A stretch of DNA of 64,000 nucleotides from VRUE01 sp963747765 (GTDB lineage Bacteria > Actinomycetota > Thermoleophilia > Solirubrobacterales > 70-9): positions 248,001 through 312,000 of the forward strand of contig CAVVGH010000001.1 in assembly GCA_963747765.1 (NCBI GenBank), in the 5' to 3' direction. Shown here piece after piece: positions 24,423 to 34,785 of the stretch. Made by a program: the position numbers and the translations under genes. Each line of letters starts with the position of its first letter. The first letter of the stretch is position 1. The notes under the pieces were generated by a model, which saw only the letters and a program-made list of their open reading frames with translations, searched no databases and was not told the origin of the DNA.

Positions 24423-25173
24423 GGGTGGCAAGCTCCTCGGCCAGGGCGCGGTAGGCATCGGACCCGCGGGACGCCGGGGCGTGCGCGATTACCGCCAGGC
24501 CGTAGCTCGGCGCCTCGGCGACCCTGACGCTGCGCGGTATGACCGTCTTGAAGACCATCTCGGGGAAGTGCGAGCGTAATTCCTGCTCGACATCGCGGGC
24601 AAGGCGGGTGCGCTCGTCGTACATGGTGATCAACAGCCCCGACACATTCAGCGCCGGGTTCATCTCGCGGCGGATCATCCCCAGGGTGTCAAGGAACTGA
24701 ACCAGCCCCTCAAGAGCCAGATACTCGGCCTGCACCGGGACGATCACCCGGTCGGCGGCGACCAGCGCGTTGACGCTGACCGGACCGAGTGAAGGGGGGC
24801 AGTCGAGCATCGTGACGGCGAACCGGTCGCGCACCGGGCCCAGCCGGTCACGCAGGCGCGTCTCGGAGCCCTCCATCCGCGGCAGCTCGACGGCTGCCCC
24901 GGCGAGGTCGCGGTTGGCCGGCACCAACCAGAGGTTGTCGGGACCGCCCGGTCGCGCCGCCGCGGCGACGGTGACCTCTCCTGTGAGGCAATCGTAGGCG
25001 GAGGGGTGCAGGTCTCGCTCATGGCCGAATGCGACCGTCGCATTGCATTGGGGGTCGAGGTCGACAAGCAGTGTCTGGGACCCGCCACTCGCCACACAGG
25101 CCGCAAGGTTGACCGCCGTGGTCGTCTTCCCAACCCCGCCCTTCTGGTTCGCGACCGCGTAGACCAAGCCCAT
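24415..25173 (-). CDS. parA: Chromosome-partitioning ATPase ParA (Soj)
   Basis: 252 residues. The deviant Walker A is QKGGVGKTTTAVNLA (about 10–24), followed by LLVDLDPQCNAT and DCPPSLGPVSVNAL (switch II/Walker B region). It binds ATP and non-specific DNA and responds to ParB. The ATG at 25173 lies after a 73-bp leader that contains a 17-bp palindrome. Confidence 0.96.
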   Translation of the reverse strand: MGLVYAVANQKGGVGKTTTAVNLAACVASGGSQTLLVDLDPQCNATVAFGHERDLHPSAYDCLTGEVTVAAAARPGGPDNLWLVPANRDLAGAAVELPRMEGSETRLRDRLGPVRDRFAVTMLDCPPSLGPVSVNALVAADRVIVPVQAEYLALEGLVQFLDTLGMIRREMNPALNVSGLLITMYDERTRLARDVEQELRSHFPEMVFKTVIPRSVRVAEAPSYGLAVIAHAPASRGSDAYRALAEELATRD

Positions 25174-25209
25174 ATGCCCGTCAGCCTAGTGTCCCGAGTC
25201 GCAAATAGA

Positions 25210-25226
25210 TGACCTGGGTCAGGTCA
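25210..25226. promoter_or_regulatory. Palindrome in the parA leader
   Basis: TGACCTG and CAGGTCA separated by GGT form an operator-like palindrome in the gap between the end of rsmG and the start of parA. No regulator is evident. Confidence 0.4.
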
Positions 25227-25246
25227 CTGGCTCGCTTCCCCACCAT

Positions 25247-25930
25247 TCATCCGCGCGGTCGCTTCTTGGCCATGCCCGGGCGGCGGGGAAGCGGCGGCGG
25301 TGTCGGCCCCGACTTGCGGATCACGTGGAGGTGGCGGTGTTCGCTGCCCGCCGCCGCGCCGACGTGCAGGATGCGCTCGGGCCGCATCGCGAGCTGCTCG
25401 GCGGCTCGCTCGAGCTGGGCCTCCTCCTCCGCGTCCCGCCTGCCCTTCCAGGCGACCAGGACGCCGCCCTCTCGCAGCAGCGGTGAGGCGAGCTCGGCGA
25501 TCGTGGCGAGGCGGCCGACCGCTCGCGCCACGGCGGCGTCGTATGACTCGCGGCCCTCGTCGACGGCGACCTCCTCGGAACGAGCGTTGAGCACGCGGGC
25601 GTTCGGAAAGCCTGCCGCGTCGATCGCGCGGCGGATGAAATCGCACTTGCGGCCGACCGACTCGATCAGGTGAAGCTCGGCGTCGGGCAGGGCCGCCGCG
25701 AGGGGAAGACCGGGAAACCCAGCTCCAGAGCCAATATCAGCGATCCGCGAGGCGGCGCGGAGATCCTCGACTTCAAGGCCGGTGAGGCTGTCGGCGACAT
25801 GCACGCGCCAGGCGTCGGGCGGGTCGGTGACCGAGCTGACGGAGGCGCGCTCGGTGGCCAGCAGGTCGAGTACCCGGCCCAGAGCCGCCCGCGCCGCGGG
25901 TCCCAGCGATTCGGCCGGCTCCCCGCTCAC
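25247..25930 (-). CDS. rsmG: 16S rRNA (guanine527-N7)-methyltransferase RsmG
   Basis: 227 residues. The SAM-binding motif is IADIGSGAGFPGLPLA (about residues 64–80), preceded by HVADSL and followed by VGRKCDFI and the VARAVGRLATIAELASPLL block typical of GidB/RsmG. The C-terminus carries a basic tail (PPLPRRPGMAKKRPRG) beyond the core. The ATG overlaps the stop of jag (ATGA). Confidence 0.94.
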   Translation of the reverse strand: MSGEPAESLGPAARAALGRVLDLLATERASVSSVTDPPDAWRVHVADSLTGLEVEDLRAASRIADIGSGAGFPGLPLAAALPDAELHLIESVGRKCDFIRRAIDAAGFPNARVLNARSEEVAVDEGRESYDAAVARAVGRLATIAELASPLLREGGVLVAWKGRRDAEEEAQLERAAEQLAMRPERILHVGAAAGSEHRHLHVIRKSGPTPPPLPRRPGMAKKRPRG

Positions 25931-26409
25931 TCCGCGACCAGCGGCGCAACTACGACACAGCGGTGCGGCTCGTCCCCTTCGCTGTAGGTCTCGATCCCCG
26001 CGCGGCTCTTCAGGTGCTCGTGCACCATGCGCCGCTCCTGCGCCGTCATCTCGTCCATCCTCACCTGCCGCCCGCCGCTCAGCGCCCGCTCGGCGGCCTG
26101 GTCGGCGCGCGCCGTGAGCACCTCCCGCCGGCGCTCGCGGTATCGGGCCGCGTCGAGGACGATGCGCTTGCGCTCCCGCAGCCCCCGAAAGGCCGCCTGG
26201 TAGCAGAGCAGCTGCAGAGCGTCGATCGTCTGCCCGCGTTTGCCGATCAGCAGGCCGTAGTCGTCGTCGCCTTCGACGCAGAGCTCGATTCGGTCCTCGT
26301 CCTCACGAACCTCAACCTCACCCTCAAGGTCGAGCTCGTCGAGCACGCCTTCGACAAGCTCTCGGGCGCGCTGCGCCGGCTCTTGCGGCCAGTCCATAAG
26401 CTCACTCAT
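25927..26409 (-). CDS. jag: Jag/KhpB-type KH and R3H RNA-binding protein
   Basis: 160 residues: a KH-II domain with the GxxG loop in LLIGKRGQTIDAL (about 50–66) and a C-terminal R3H domain containing MTAQERRMVHEHLKSR (about 118–135). The Jag-N domain is missing, as in short actinobacterial forms. It sits between yidC and rsmG, its conserved place next to the origin. Confidence 0.92.
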   Translation of the reverse strand: MSELMDWPQEPAQRARELVEGVLDELDLEGEVEVREDEDRIELCVEGDDDYGLLIGKRGQTIDALQLLCYQAAFRGLRERKRIVLDAARYRERRREVLTARADQAAERALSGGRQVRMDEMTAQERRMVHEHLKSRAGIETYSEGDEPHRCVVVAPLVAE

Positions 26410-26446
26410 ACGCGCAGCCTATCCCGGTTTGCTGGCTGGTGGAGAC

Positions 26447-27199
26447 CTACCGTCGCTTCTTCTTCTTGCGCGGCGGAGGTGGCGGTGGTTTGGCCGCCCG
26501 CGCTTCCTCGGCGCTCTGCACGTGGGGAGCGGGAATCATCCTTTGGATCGTGTACTGCTGGCCAATCGTCCAGACATTGGTCGTGATCCAGTAGAGGACG
26601 AGTCCGGAGGGGAAATTGATCACGAAGGGCACGAAGATGAAAGGCAGCACGAACATCATCATGCGCTGGCTTTTGTCGGCCGTGACCGCCATCACCAGGC
26701 CGGAGACGAGCTGCGTGCCCACATAGAGGACGAGCAGCGCGATCAGCACTCCGCCGGTCGCCTTGGCGGTCAGGTCCGGGATGAAGAGGAAGGACGCCAG
26801 TTCCCCGCATTCGCCCGCCTTGCAGCCGATGTCGGCCGGCAGCTCGTGGCGGAGGACGTAGAAGAGGGTGATGAAGACCGGCAGCTGGGCGATCAGCGGG
26901 ATGCAGGAGGCGAACGGGTTGACTTTGTTCTCTTTATAGAAGGCCATCATCTCCTGCTGCATGCGCTGCTGATCGTTCTTGTATTTCTCTTTGATCTCCT
27001 TCAGCTGCGGCTGCAGCGCCTGCAGCGCTCGCATCCCTTTCAGCTGTTTGTAGGTGAGTGGGATGAGGAGAGCGCGCGTTGCGACGGTCAGCGCGATGAT
27101 CGCCATCCCCCAGCTGAGGCCGACGCTGTCGTGAAAGAACTTGAGGACTTCGTTGGCAACGTCGATCAGCGGCTGCAGGAGGTTCGCGGCGGGGATCAT
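26447..27199 (-). CDS. yidC: Membrane protein insertase YidC (short Gram-positive type)
   Basis: 250 residues, lacking the large periplasmic domain of Gram-negative YidC. Five hydrophobic segments lie between about 25 and 220. The hydrophilic-groove Arg is in TVATRALLIPLTYKQLKGM, and the cytoplasmic coiled hairpin follows (QLKEIKEKYKNDQQRMQQEM). The C-terminus ends with Pro-rich and Lys/Arg-rich tails, PPPPPPRKKKKRR, which could contact ribosomes. ATGA overlap with the yidD stop. Confidence 0.95.
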   Translation of the reverse strand: MIPAANLLQPLIDVANEVLKFFHDSVGLSWGMAIIALTVATRALLIPLTYKQLKGMRALQALQPQLKEIKEKYKNDQQRMQQEMMAFYKENKVNPFASCIPLIAQLPVFITLFYVLRHELPADIGCKAGECGELASFLFIPDLTAKATGGVLIALLVLYVGTQLVSGLVMAVTADKSQRMMMFVLPFIFVPFVINFPSGLVLYWITTNVWTIGQQYTIQRMIPAPHVQSAEEARAAKPPPPPPRKKKKRR

Positions 27200-27513
27200 C
27201 TCGTCGCCCCGCCGCCGGCCAGGAACTTCGCTCGTGAAGCGGCTTTCGAGGCCTGCGCGTGGTACTCGGTCGGGTCCACCGGTCCGACCCGCAGGGTGAA
27301 GCGCGAGGGGACCGGGTCGAAGCCGCCGTGGCTGAACGGGTTGCAGCGCAGCACCCGCCAGGTGGCGAGCAGGGAACCCCTGGCGGCCCCGAACCGCGAA
27401 ATTGCCTCCGCTGCATAGGCCGAGCAGGACGGCTCGTAGCGGCAGCGGCGGCCCAGGTGGGGCGACAGCCAGCGTCTGTAGGCGCCGATCGAGGTCAGAA
27501 AGACCCGTTTCAC
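27196..27513 (-). CDS. yidD: YidD membrane protein insertion efficiency factor
   Basis: 105 residues. Family markers: IGAYRRWLSPHLGRRCRY, PSCSAYAAEAISRFGAARG, RVLRCNPFSHGGFDPVP. The start is a GTG at 27513 that overlaps the rnpA stop (GTGA) and lies within a parS site. Confidence 0.94.
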   Translation of the reverse strand: MKRVFLTSIGAYRRWLSPHLGRRCRYEPSCSAYAAEAISRFGAARGSLLATWRVLRCNPFSHGGFDPVPSRFTLRVGPVDPTEYHAQASKAASRAKFLAGGGATR

Positions 27514-27521
27514 GTGGAACG
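27506..27521. promoter_or_regulatory. parS centromere-like site
   Basis: CGTTTCACGTGGAACG matches the parS core GTTTCACGTGGAAC (27507–27520) as known in actinobacteria. It spans the rnpA stop and yidD start codons. It is the only convincing copy I found in the window and lies about 2 kb from the putative oriC, where ParB sites are expected. Confidence 0.8.
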
Positions 27522-27881
27522 CTTCCCGGCGGGTGACATCTGCGCGAGAGCCTCTTCGATGCTCGTGCGGGCGCCCTGCGCCCCCTCGCGATCGACGAGT
27601 CCGGCGATCTCCGGCCGGGCCACCAGGACGAAGTCGTAACCGGCGGGCAGCTCTCCGGCCAGCGCCCAGAATGCCTCGCGAAGCGCCCGTTTGACGCGGT
27701 TTCGCTCGACGGCGCCGCCGATCTTCCGACTTACGGAGACCCCGAGCCTCACCGCCTGCTCCTCCTCACCGCTGCGCGGGAAGCTGTACAGAACCAGGTG
27801 GCGAGTGGCGTGCGAGGAGCCATCGCGGTAGACGCGGTCGAACTCACCACTTCGCGAGAGGCGCCGTCGCTTGGCCGCCAT
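27510..27881 (-). CDS. rnpA: Ribonuclease P protein component
   Basis: 123 residues, basic. Contains the RNR motif in ERNRVKRALREAFW and an N-terminal RRRLSRSGEFDRVYRDG with the conserved hydrophobic substrate cleft. It assists the RNA subunit in tRNA 5' maturation. It starts at the ATG at 27881, 7 bp after the rpmH stop. Confidence 0.95.
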   Translation of the reverse strand: MAAKRRRLSRSGEFDRVYRDGSSHATRHLVLYSFPRSGEEEQAVRLGVSVSRKIGGAVERNRVKRALREAFWALAGELPAGYDFVLVARPEIAGLVDREGAQGARTSIEEALAQMSPAGKRST

Positions 27882-27888
27882 CGGTCAC

Positions 27889-28023
27889 CTAGGGGGTGAG
27901 GCGCTTTCGGCCCTTGTTGCGGCGGCGCTTGAGGATCGCTCGCCCCCCGCGGGTCTGCATTCTCGCCCGGAATCCGTGCGTCTTCGCCCGCTTTCGCTTC
28001 TTCGGCTGGTAGGTGCGCTTCAT
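27889..28023 (-). CDS. rpmH: Ribosomal protein L34
   Basis: 44 residues, beginning MKRTYQPKKRKRAKTHGFR and including the conserved GRAILKRRRNKGRKRL near the C-terminus. It is the first gene of the minus-strand rpmH–rnpA–yidD–yidC–jag–rsmG–parA–parB run and is divergent from dnaA. It is short but a family-perfect match. Confidence 0.97.
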   Translation of the reverse strand: MKRTYQPKKRKRAKTHGFRARMQTRGGRAILKRRRNKGRKRLTP

Positions 28024-28097
28024 TCGGCGTCGCAGTATACGGGCGCTTCGCTCTCTCCGAGCGTCGCCGGGCCGGCTGTCCCACCGGGCCGGCCCGG

Positions 28098-28113
28098 GAG
28101 GAAAACTTTCCTC
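28098..28113. promoter_or_regulatory. Inverted repeat between rpmH and dnaA
   Basis: GAGGAAA and TTTCCTC separated by two bases lie in the 146-bp divergent promoter region. It is AT-rich compared with its surroundings and could be an operator for dnaA or rpmH; no known protein site is matched. Confidence 0.3.
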
Positions 28114-28169
28114 GGGATTTGCGAAGCCCGCGCGGTCCGCGAGGCAGGGCGCCGCTATGGTCGCCAGCG

Positions 28170-29504
28170 GTGCAAGGCGACCCTCAGCGACAGAGTCTCC
28201 AGGCTCTCTGGCAGGACACCCAAGGACGCCTTCGCGCCTCGGTCCCCGACTCGACCTTCAAGCTCTGGCTCGAACCGCTCAGCGCCGCCGGCGCCAGGGG
28301 CAAGACGCTCTATCTCTCCGCCCCCACCGGCATCCGCGCCTGGGTCGAGCGGCGCTACTCGACGCTGATCAGGGAGGCGCTCCTCAAGGCCACGACGGCG
28401 TTCACCGAGATCAGCTTCGCCCCCGTCGACCCGGCATCGGACGGTTGCCAGGCTGGGGCGGCGGTCGTCGACCTCAACCCCAACTACAGCTTCGACCGAT
28501 TCGTCATCGGCGAGGGGAACCGCGTGGCGCACGCTGCTGCCCTCGCGGTTGCCGAGGCGCCGTCGGAGGCCTACAACCCGCTGTTCCTGCACGGCCCCCC
28601 GGGGCTCGGCAAGACGCACCTTCTGGGCGCGATCGCCAACTACCTGCATGTCAACGCGCCCGATCTCAGCGTCCGCTACACGACTGCCGAGTGCTTCACC
28701 AACGAGTTCGTGACGGCGCTGCGGGCGAGCGGTGCCGAGGAGTTCAAGCGCCGCTACCGTGACCTCGACGTGCTCCTCGTCGACGATGTTCAGTTCCTCG
28801 AAGGCAAGCACCACACCGAGGAGGAGTTCTTTCACACCTTCAACGCGCTGTATGAGGGCGGCAGCCAGCTCGTTCTCTCCGCCGACCGCATCCCCAGCGA
28901 GCTCTCGACCCTTGCCGCTCGCCTTCGCGACCGCTTCGAGTGGGGCCTCACCCTCTCCGTCGAGCCGCCGGACCTCGCTACCCGCCTCACTGTCCTGCAG
29001 CGCCTCAGCCGCGAGGCCGGGCTCGACGGCGCCGACCACCACGACGCCCTCGCCGAGCTCGCCCGTCGCATCGACGCCAACGTGCGGCGCCTGCATGGCG
29101 CCCTGACCAAGGTGCTGGCCCACACCTCGCTCACCGCCGAGCCGCTCAGCTCCGAGCTGATCGCGCGCCTGATTCCCGCAGCCCTCGCCGAGCCCACCAC
29201 GACCACCGCCGAGCAGATCCAGCGGCAGGTCGCCACCGCGTTTGACATCTCCCCCGAGCAGCTCGTCGGTCCCGCCCGCACCGCCACCCCACTCCGCGCC
29301 CGGCAGGTCGCGATCCTCCTCACCCGCGAGGCAACCGATCTCTCGCTCCCTCAAATCGGCCGCCTCTTCGGTGGGCGCGACCACTCCACCATCCTCAACT
29401 CCCTGCGCCGCGCCGAGGCGAGCATCGCCGCCGAGCCCGAGCTTGCCGCACGAGTCAACACCCTGCGCTCGACAATCCACAGCCAGCCCCTCGTTCCGGC
29501 CTGA
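28170..29504 (+). CDS. dnaA: Chromosomal replication initiator DnaA
   Basis: 444 residues from the GTG at 28170. Domain I begins with QSLQALWQDTQGRLRASVPDS-type sequence and domain II is very short. Domain III is the AAA+ core with Walker A HGPPGLGKTHLL, Walker B LLVDDVQFLEGK, and the sensor and arginine-finger region SELSTLAARLRDRFEWGL. Domain IV ends with the DnaA-box-binding GRDHSTILNSLRRAE. A TTG at 28119 would add 17 residues not seen in the family. The protein should act on the boxes 30–110 bp downstream of its stop. Confidence 0.96.
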   Translation: MQGDPQRQSLQALWQDTQGRLRASVPDSTFKLWLEPLSAAGARGKTLYLSAPTGIRAWVERRYSTLIREALLKATTAFTEISFAPVDPASDGCQAGAAVVDLNPNYSFDRFVIGEGNRVAHAAALAVAEAPSEAYNPLFLHGPPGLGKTHLLGAIANYLHVNAPDLSVRYTTAECFTNEFVTALRASGAEEFKRRYRDLDVLLVDDVQFLEGKHHTEEEFFHTFNALYEGGSQLVLSADRIPSELSTLAARLRDRFEWGLTLSVEPPDLATRLTVLQRLSREAGLDGADHHDALAELARRIDANVRRLHGALTKVLAHTSLTAEPLSSELIARLIPAALAEPTTTTAEQIQRQVATAFDISPEQLVGPARTATPLRARQVAILLTREATDLSLPQIGRLFGGRDHSTILNSLRRAEASIAAEPELAARVNTLRSTIHSQPLVPA

Positions 29505-29640
29505 CAGCCGACGCCACTGTAAGAATCCCACCGACTTCCACAACCCTCTCCACAACCCAGAAACGGCATACCGCCGCCGGATCGCGTAACTCGCACGTAT
29601 TTCCACAACCACTAACTCAACTTAAGAGAAAGTTCATTAC
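29505..29640. other. Putative oriC (dnaA–dnaN intergenic)
   Basis: A 136-bp gap with three DnaA-box-like direct repeats on the plus strand: CTTCCACAA (29535–29543), TCTCCACAA (29547–29555) and TTTCCACAA (29600–29608). They are followed by an AT-rich stretch (29609–29640) that could unwind. The match to the consensus TTATCCACA is in the last six to seven bases. It is short, so extra boxes elsewhere may contribute. Confidence 0.7.
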
Positions 29641-30747
29641 TTGAAGCTGATTACTCAACGGGACGAGCTTGTTGCAAAGCTTTCGATTGTCTCCCGTGCC
29701 GTCGCCACTCGCGCCGTCACGCAGGCGCTCTCCGGCGTTCTTCTCAGCGTCACCGAGTCCGGCGTCCTGCTTTCCGCCAGCGACGGTGATCTCGGGCTGC
29801 GGACGGAGCTCGCCGCCGAGGTCGACGGCACCGGCACGCTGCTGCTGCCCGGTCGCCTGGTCGCTGAGCTGGCACGCTCGCTTGGCGAGTCGAAGGTCGA
29901 AATCGAGTCGCGCGACACCGAGCGCGATGTCGAGATCCGCAGCGGCGGATCGAACTTCCACCTGAGGATCATGCCCGCCGAGGACTTTCCCAAGCTGCCG
30001 GCGGAGGCCGAGCAGCCGCTGAAGATCCCCGCGGATGCGCTGGCCGAGACGATGAACCTCGTTGTCCGCGCCGCCTCCCGCGACGACATGCGGCCCGTGC
30101 TGACCGGCGTTCTGGTGAACGCGTCGGGCCGTGAGATGACGATGGTGGCGACCGACTCCTACCGGCTGGCCGTCAAGCGGACAGAGCTCGACGCGGAGAT
30201 CGGCGGCGAGATCGAGGCGAACATCCCCGCCCGCGCCCTGCGCGAGTTGGGCAGGATCCTTTCCAGTGAGGGGGTCGAGGACGTTTCGCTCAGCCTGCTG
30301 CCCAACCAAGCGGTGTTCAGGGCGGGTCCGATCACCCTCAACACGCGGTTGATAGACGGCCAGTTCCCGAACTTTCGTCAGCTGCTCCCCGAAGCCTTCG
30401 AGCACGATGTGCGCCTCTCGCGCCCCGAATTCCTCGACGTCACGCGGCGGGTCAGCCAGCTTGCCCAGCGCAACGCGCCACTGCGCCTGGCGTTCGCGCC
30501 GGGTGAGCTGAAGGTGTCGGCCTCCACGCCTGACGTTGGCGATGCCGAGGAGGCGATGCCGGTCGCGTTCGAGGGGGAGCCGCTCGAGATCGGCTTCAAC
30601 CCGGAGTTCCTTCGCGACGGGATCGAAAGCATCGAGGGAGATGAGACGATGCTGCGCCTCATCTCACCACTGCGCCCGGGGCTGCTGCAGCCGGTGGACA
30701 ACGACGACTTCCGCTACCTGGTGATGCCAATCCGTCTCAACGTGTGA
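29641..30747 (+). CDS. dnaN: DNA polymerase III sliding clamp (beta subunit)
   Basis: 368 residues, the usual length. Three clamp domains of about 120 residues; typical stretches are PVLTGVLVNASGREMTMVATDSYRLA (split here by domains 1–2), then the C-terminal RLISPLRPGLLQPVDNDDFRYLVMPIRL. It starts with TTG directly after the oriC region, without a strong Shine–Dalgarno sequence. Confidence 0.95.
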   Translation: MKLITQRDELVAKLSIVSRAVATRAVTQALSGVLLSVTESGVLLSASDGDLGLRTELAAEVDGTGTLLLPGRLVAELARSLGESKVEIESRDTERDVEIRSGGSNFHLRIMPAEDFPKLPAEAEQPLKIPADALAETMNLVVRAASRDDMRPVLTGVLVNASGREMTMVATDSYRLAVKRTELDAEIGGEIEANIPARALRELGRILSSEGVEDVSLSLLPNQAVFRAGPITLNTRLIDGQFPNFRQLLPEAFEHDVRLSRPEFLDVTRRVSQLAQRNAPLRLAFAPGELKVSASTPDVGDAEEAMPVAFEGEPLEIGFNPEFLRDGIESIEGDETMLRLISPLRPGLLQPVDNDDFRYLVMPIRLNV

Positions 30748-30754
30748 GGCGGCG

Positions 30755-31843
30755 ATGTTGGTCACCGCCGTCGAGGCAAGTCCCCTGCGCAGCCTCAGCG
30801 GTATGCGGGTCGAGCTCGGGGCCGGTGTCGCGACTGTGGTCGGTCCCAACGGCGCCGGTAAGACAAATCTGCTCGAGGCGCTCTACTTCGGCCTGACGGG
30901 CCGCTCCTTTCGCACCGCCGACCGGCGCGACTTGATCCCGTTTGGCGGGTCCCTGGCGCGCGCCAGGGTGACCGTGCGCGAGGGGACCGGCGGGGAACGA
31001 GTGCTGCTGGCATCGGTCAGCCGCGGTGAGGGCCGCCGCCATCTCCTCGACGGCAACCCGGCGGATCCGGCCACGCTTGCCAGGCACCGGCCACCGGTCG
31101 CCGTTTTCTCCCCCGACCGTCTGGCGCTGGTCAAGGGCCCACCGGCCGAGCGGCGCGCACACATCGATCGCTACGTCGCCACCCGCTGGCCCTCTCGAGG
31201 CGGACTGAGACAGCGCTTTGGGCAGGTTCTCGCCCAGCGCAACGCCCTGCTGGCGCGGCTGGCCGGCGGTCCGGGCAGCGGCGAGCTGCAGGTTTGGGAC
31301 ACCGCCCTGGCAGAGGCCGCCGCCGCCCTTGTCGGGGCGCGGGAGGATGCGGTGCGGGAGTTGGCGACGCCGTTCGCCGCGGCGGCACTCGAGCTCGGCT
31401 TGCCGCAGGGTGCGACGCTCGAGTATGCGCCACGTGCCAGCGGCTCGGTTGCGGAGATCGCGGCGGGACTCGCAGCGCGCCACGAGACCGACCTGAGGCT
31501 GGGGCGCACATCCTGGGGCCCACACCTCGATGACCTGAAGATCGCCGCGGCGGGGAGGTCGCTGCGCCGCTACGGCTCTCAGGGCCAGCAGCGCACGGCG
31601 CTCCTGGCGCTCCTCTTCGCCGAGCGAGCGGCTCTGCTGGACGCACGCCGGGTCGTCCCCCTGCTCCTCCTCGACGACGTTATGAGCGAGCTGGACCCGG
31701 AACGTCGCGAGCGCTTGGTCGAGCGCCTTGAGGGCGACGGGCAGGCGTTGATCACGGCAGCCGCCGAGGAGTCTGTCCCGCGACGGGCGTTGAAGAACCC
31801 GATCTGGATGCCGGCCGCCCCGGCTCAGGCGGCCGCCGCGTGA
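30755..31843 (+). CDS. recF: DNA replication and repair protein RecF
   Basis: 362 residues, an SMC-like ATPase without a long coiled coil. Walker A is VGPNGAGKTNLLEALYF (about 28–44), the signature is SQGQQRTALLALLFAE, and Walker B is LLLLDDVMSELDPERR. It loads RecA at gapped DNA. Seven bases follow the dnaN stop before its ATG. Its own stop overlaps the next start (GTGA). Confidence 0.95.
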   Translation: MLVTAVEASPLRSLSGMRVELGAGVATVVGPNGAGKTNLLEALYFGLTGRSFRTADRRDLIPFGGSLARARVTVREGTGGERVLLASVSRGEGRRHLLDGNPADPATLARHRPPVAVFSPDRLALVKGPPAERRAHIDRYVATRWPSRGGLRQRFGQVLAQRNALLARLAGGPGSGELQVWDTALAEAAAALVGAREDAVRELATPFAAAALELGLPQGATLEYAPRASGSVAEIAAGLAARHETDLRLGRTSWGPHLDDLKIAAAGRSLRRYGSQGQQRTALLALLFAERAALLDARRVVPLLLLDDVMSELDPERRERLVERLEGDGQALITAAAEESVPRRALKNPIWMPAAPAQAAAA

Positions 31844-32145
31844 CCCGCCGCCGCGCCCCGCGACCGGCCGCCCCGGCGTTCCGGACCGCCCTGGATCGCG
31901 CCGCCCCCAAGACGCGCCTGGCTGCCGTGCAGGCGGTGTGGGAGGAGACCGTCGGCGACCGCATCGCCGTCTGGGCGCAGCCCGTATCCGAACGCGATGG
32001 GGAGGTGATCATCGCCTGCGCAGACCCCGTCTGGGCGCATGAGCTGGATCTCATGCAGGAGCAGTTGCTCGGGCGGCTGCGAGAGCGATTGGGTGGGGCG
32101 GCACCGCAGAATTTACGCTTTCGCCTGAAAGATGCGCGAGAGTAG
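31840..32145 (+). CDS. DUF721 (DciA-like) protein
   Basis: 101 residues. The central KTRLAAVQAVWEETVGDRIA is typical of DUF721, which includes DciA, a bacterial helicase loader or activator. The residues after ADPVWAHELDLMQEQLLGRL form the KH-like half. The place between recF and gyrB is conserved in actinobacteria and supports a replication role. GTG start coupled to recF. Confidence 0.85.
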   Translation: MTRRRAPRPAAPAFRTALDRAAPKTRLAAVQAVWEETVGDRIAVWAQPVSERDGEVIIACADPVWAHELDLMQEQLLGRLRERLGGAAPQNLRFRLKDARE

Positions 32146-32162
32146 CGTACTTTTCGTGATTT

Positions 32163-32183
32163 GCAGGGCTTTTATGGCCCTGC
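32163..32183 (+). terminator. Hairpin after the recF–DUF721 unit
   Basis: GCAGGGC and GCCCTGC with a 7-base AT-rich loop lie 18 bp after the DUF721 stop. No long T-tract follows. It may separate the dnaN operon from gyrB; the remaining bases up to 32300 probably hold the gyrB promoter, which I could not define. Confidence 0.4.
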
Positions 32184-32300
32184 CAGGGCATTTCGCCGTG
32201 GCCGAACTGGTATCCTTATGTCAACTTGGATTTTGCCCCGGCCCGACGCGGCGAATGCTGGCAAGGGTTGGGGTTTTCTGTGAGGTACGGAAGGAACTAA

Positions 32301-34730
<2,430 letters not shown>

Positions 34731-34785
34731 GAACGCGAAGGCCATGATGCGGCGGTTTGCGGCGTTCTTGGAAGGGGGCGAGTAA

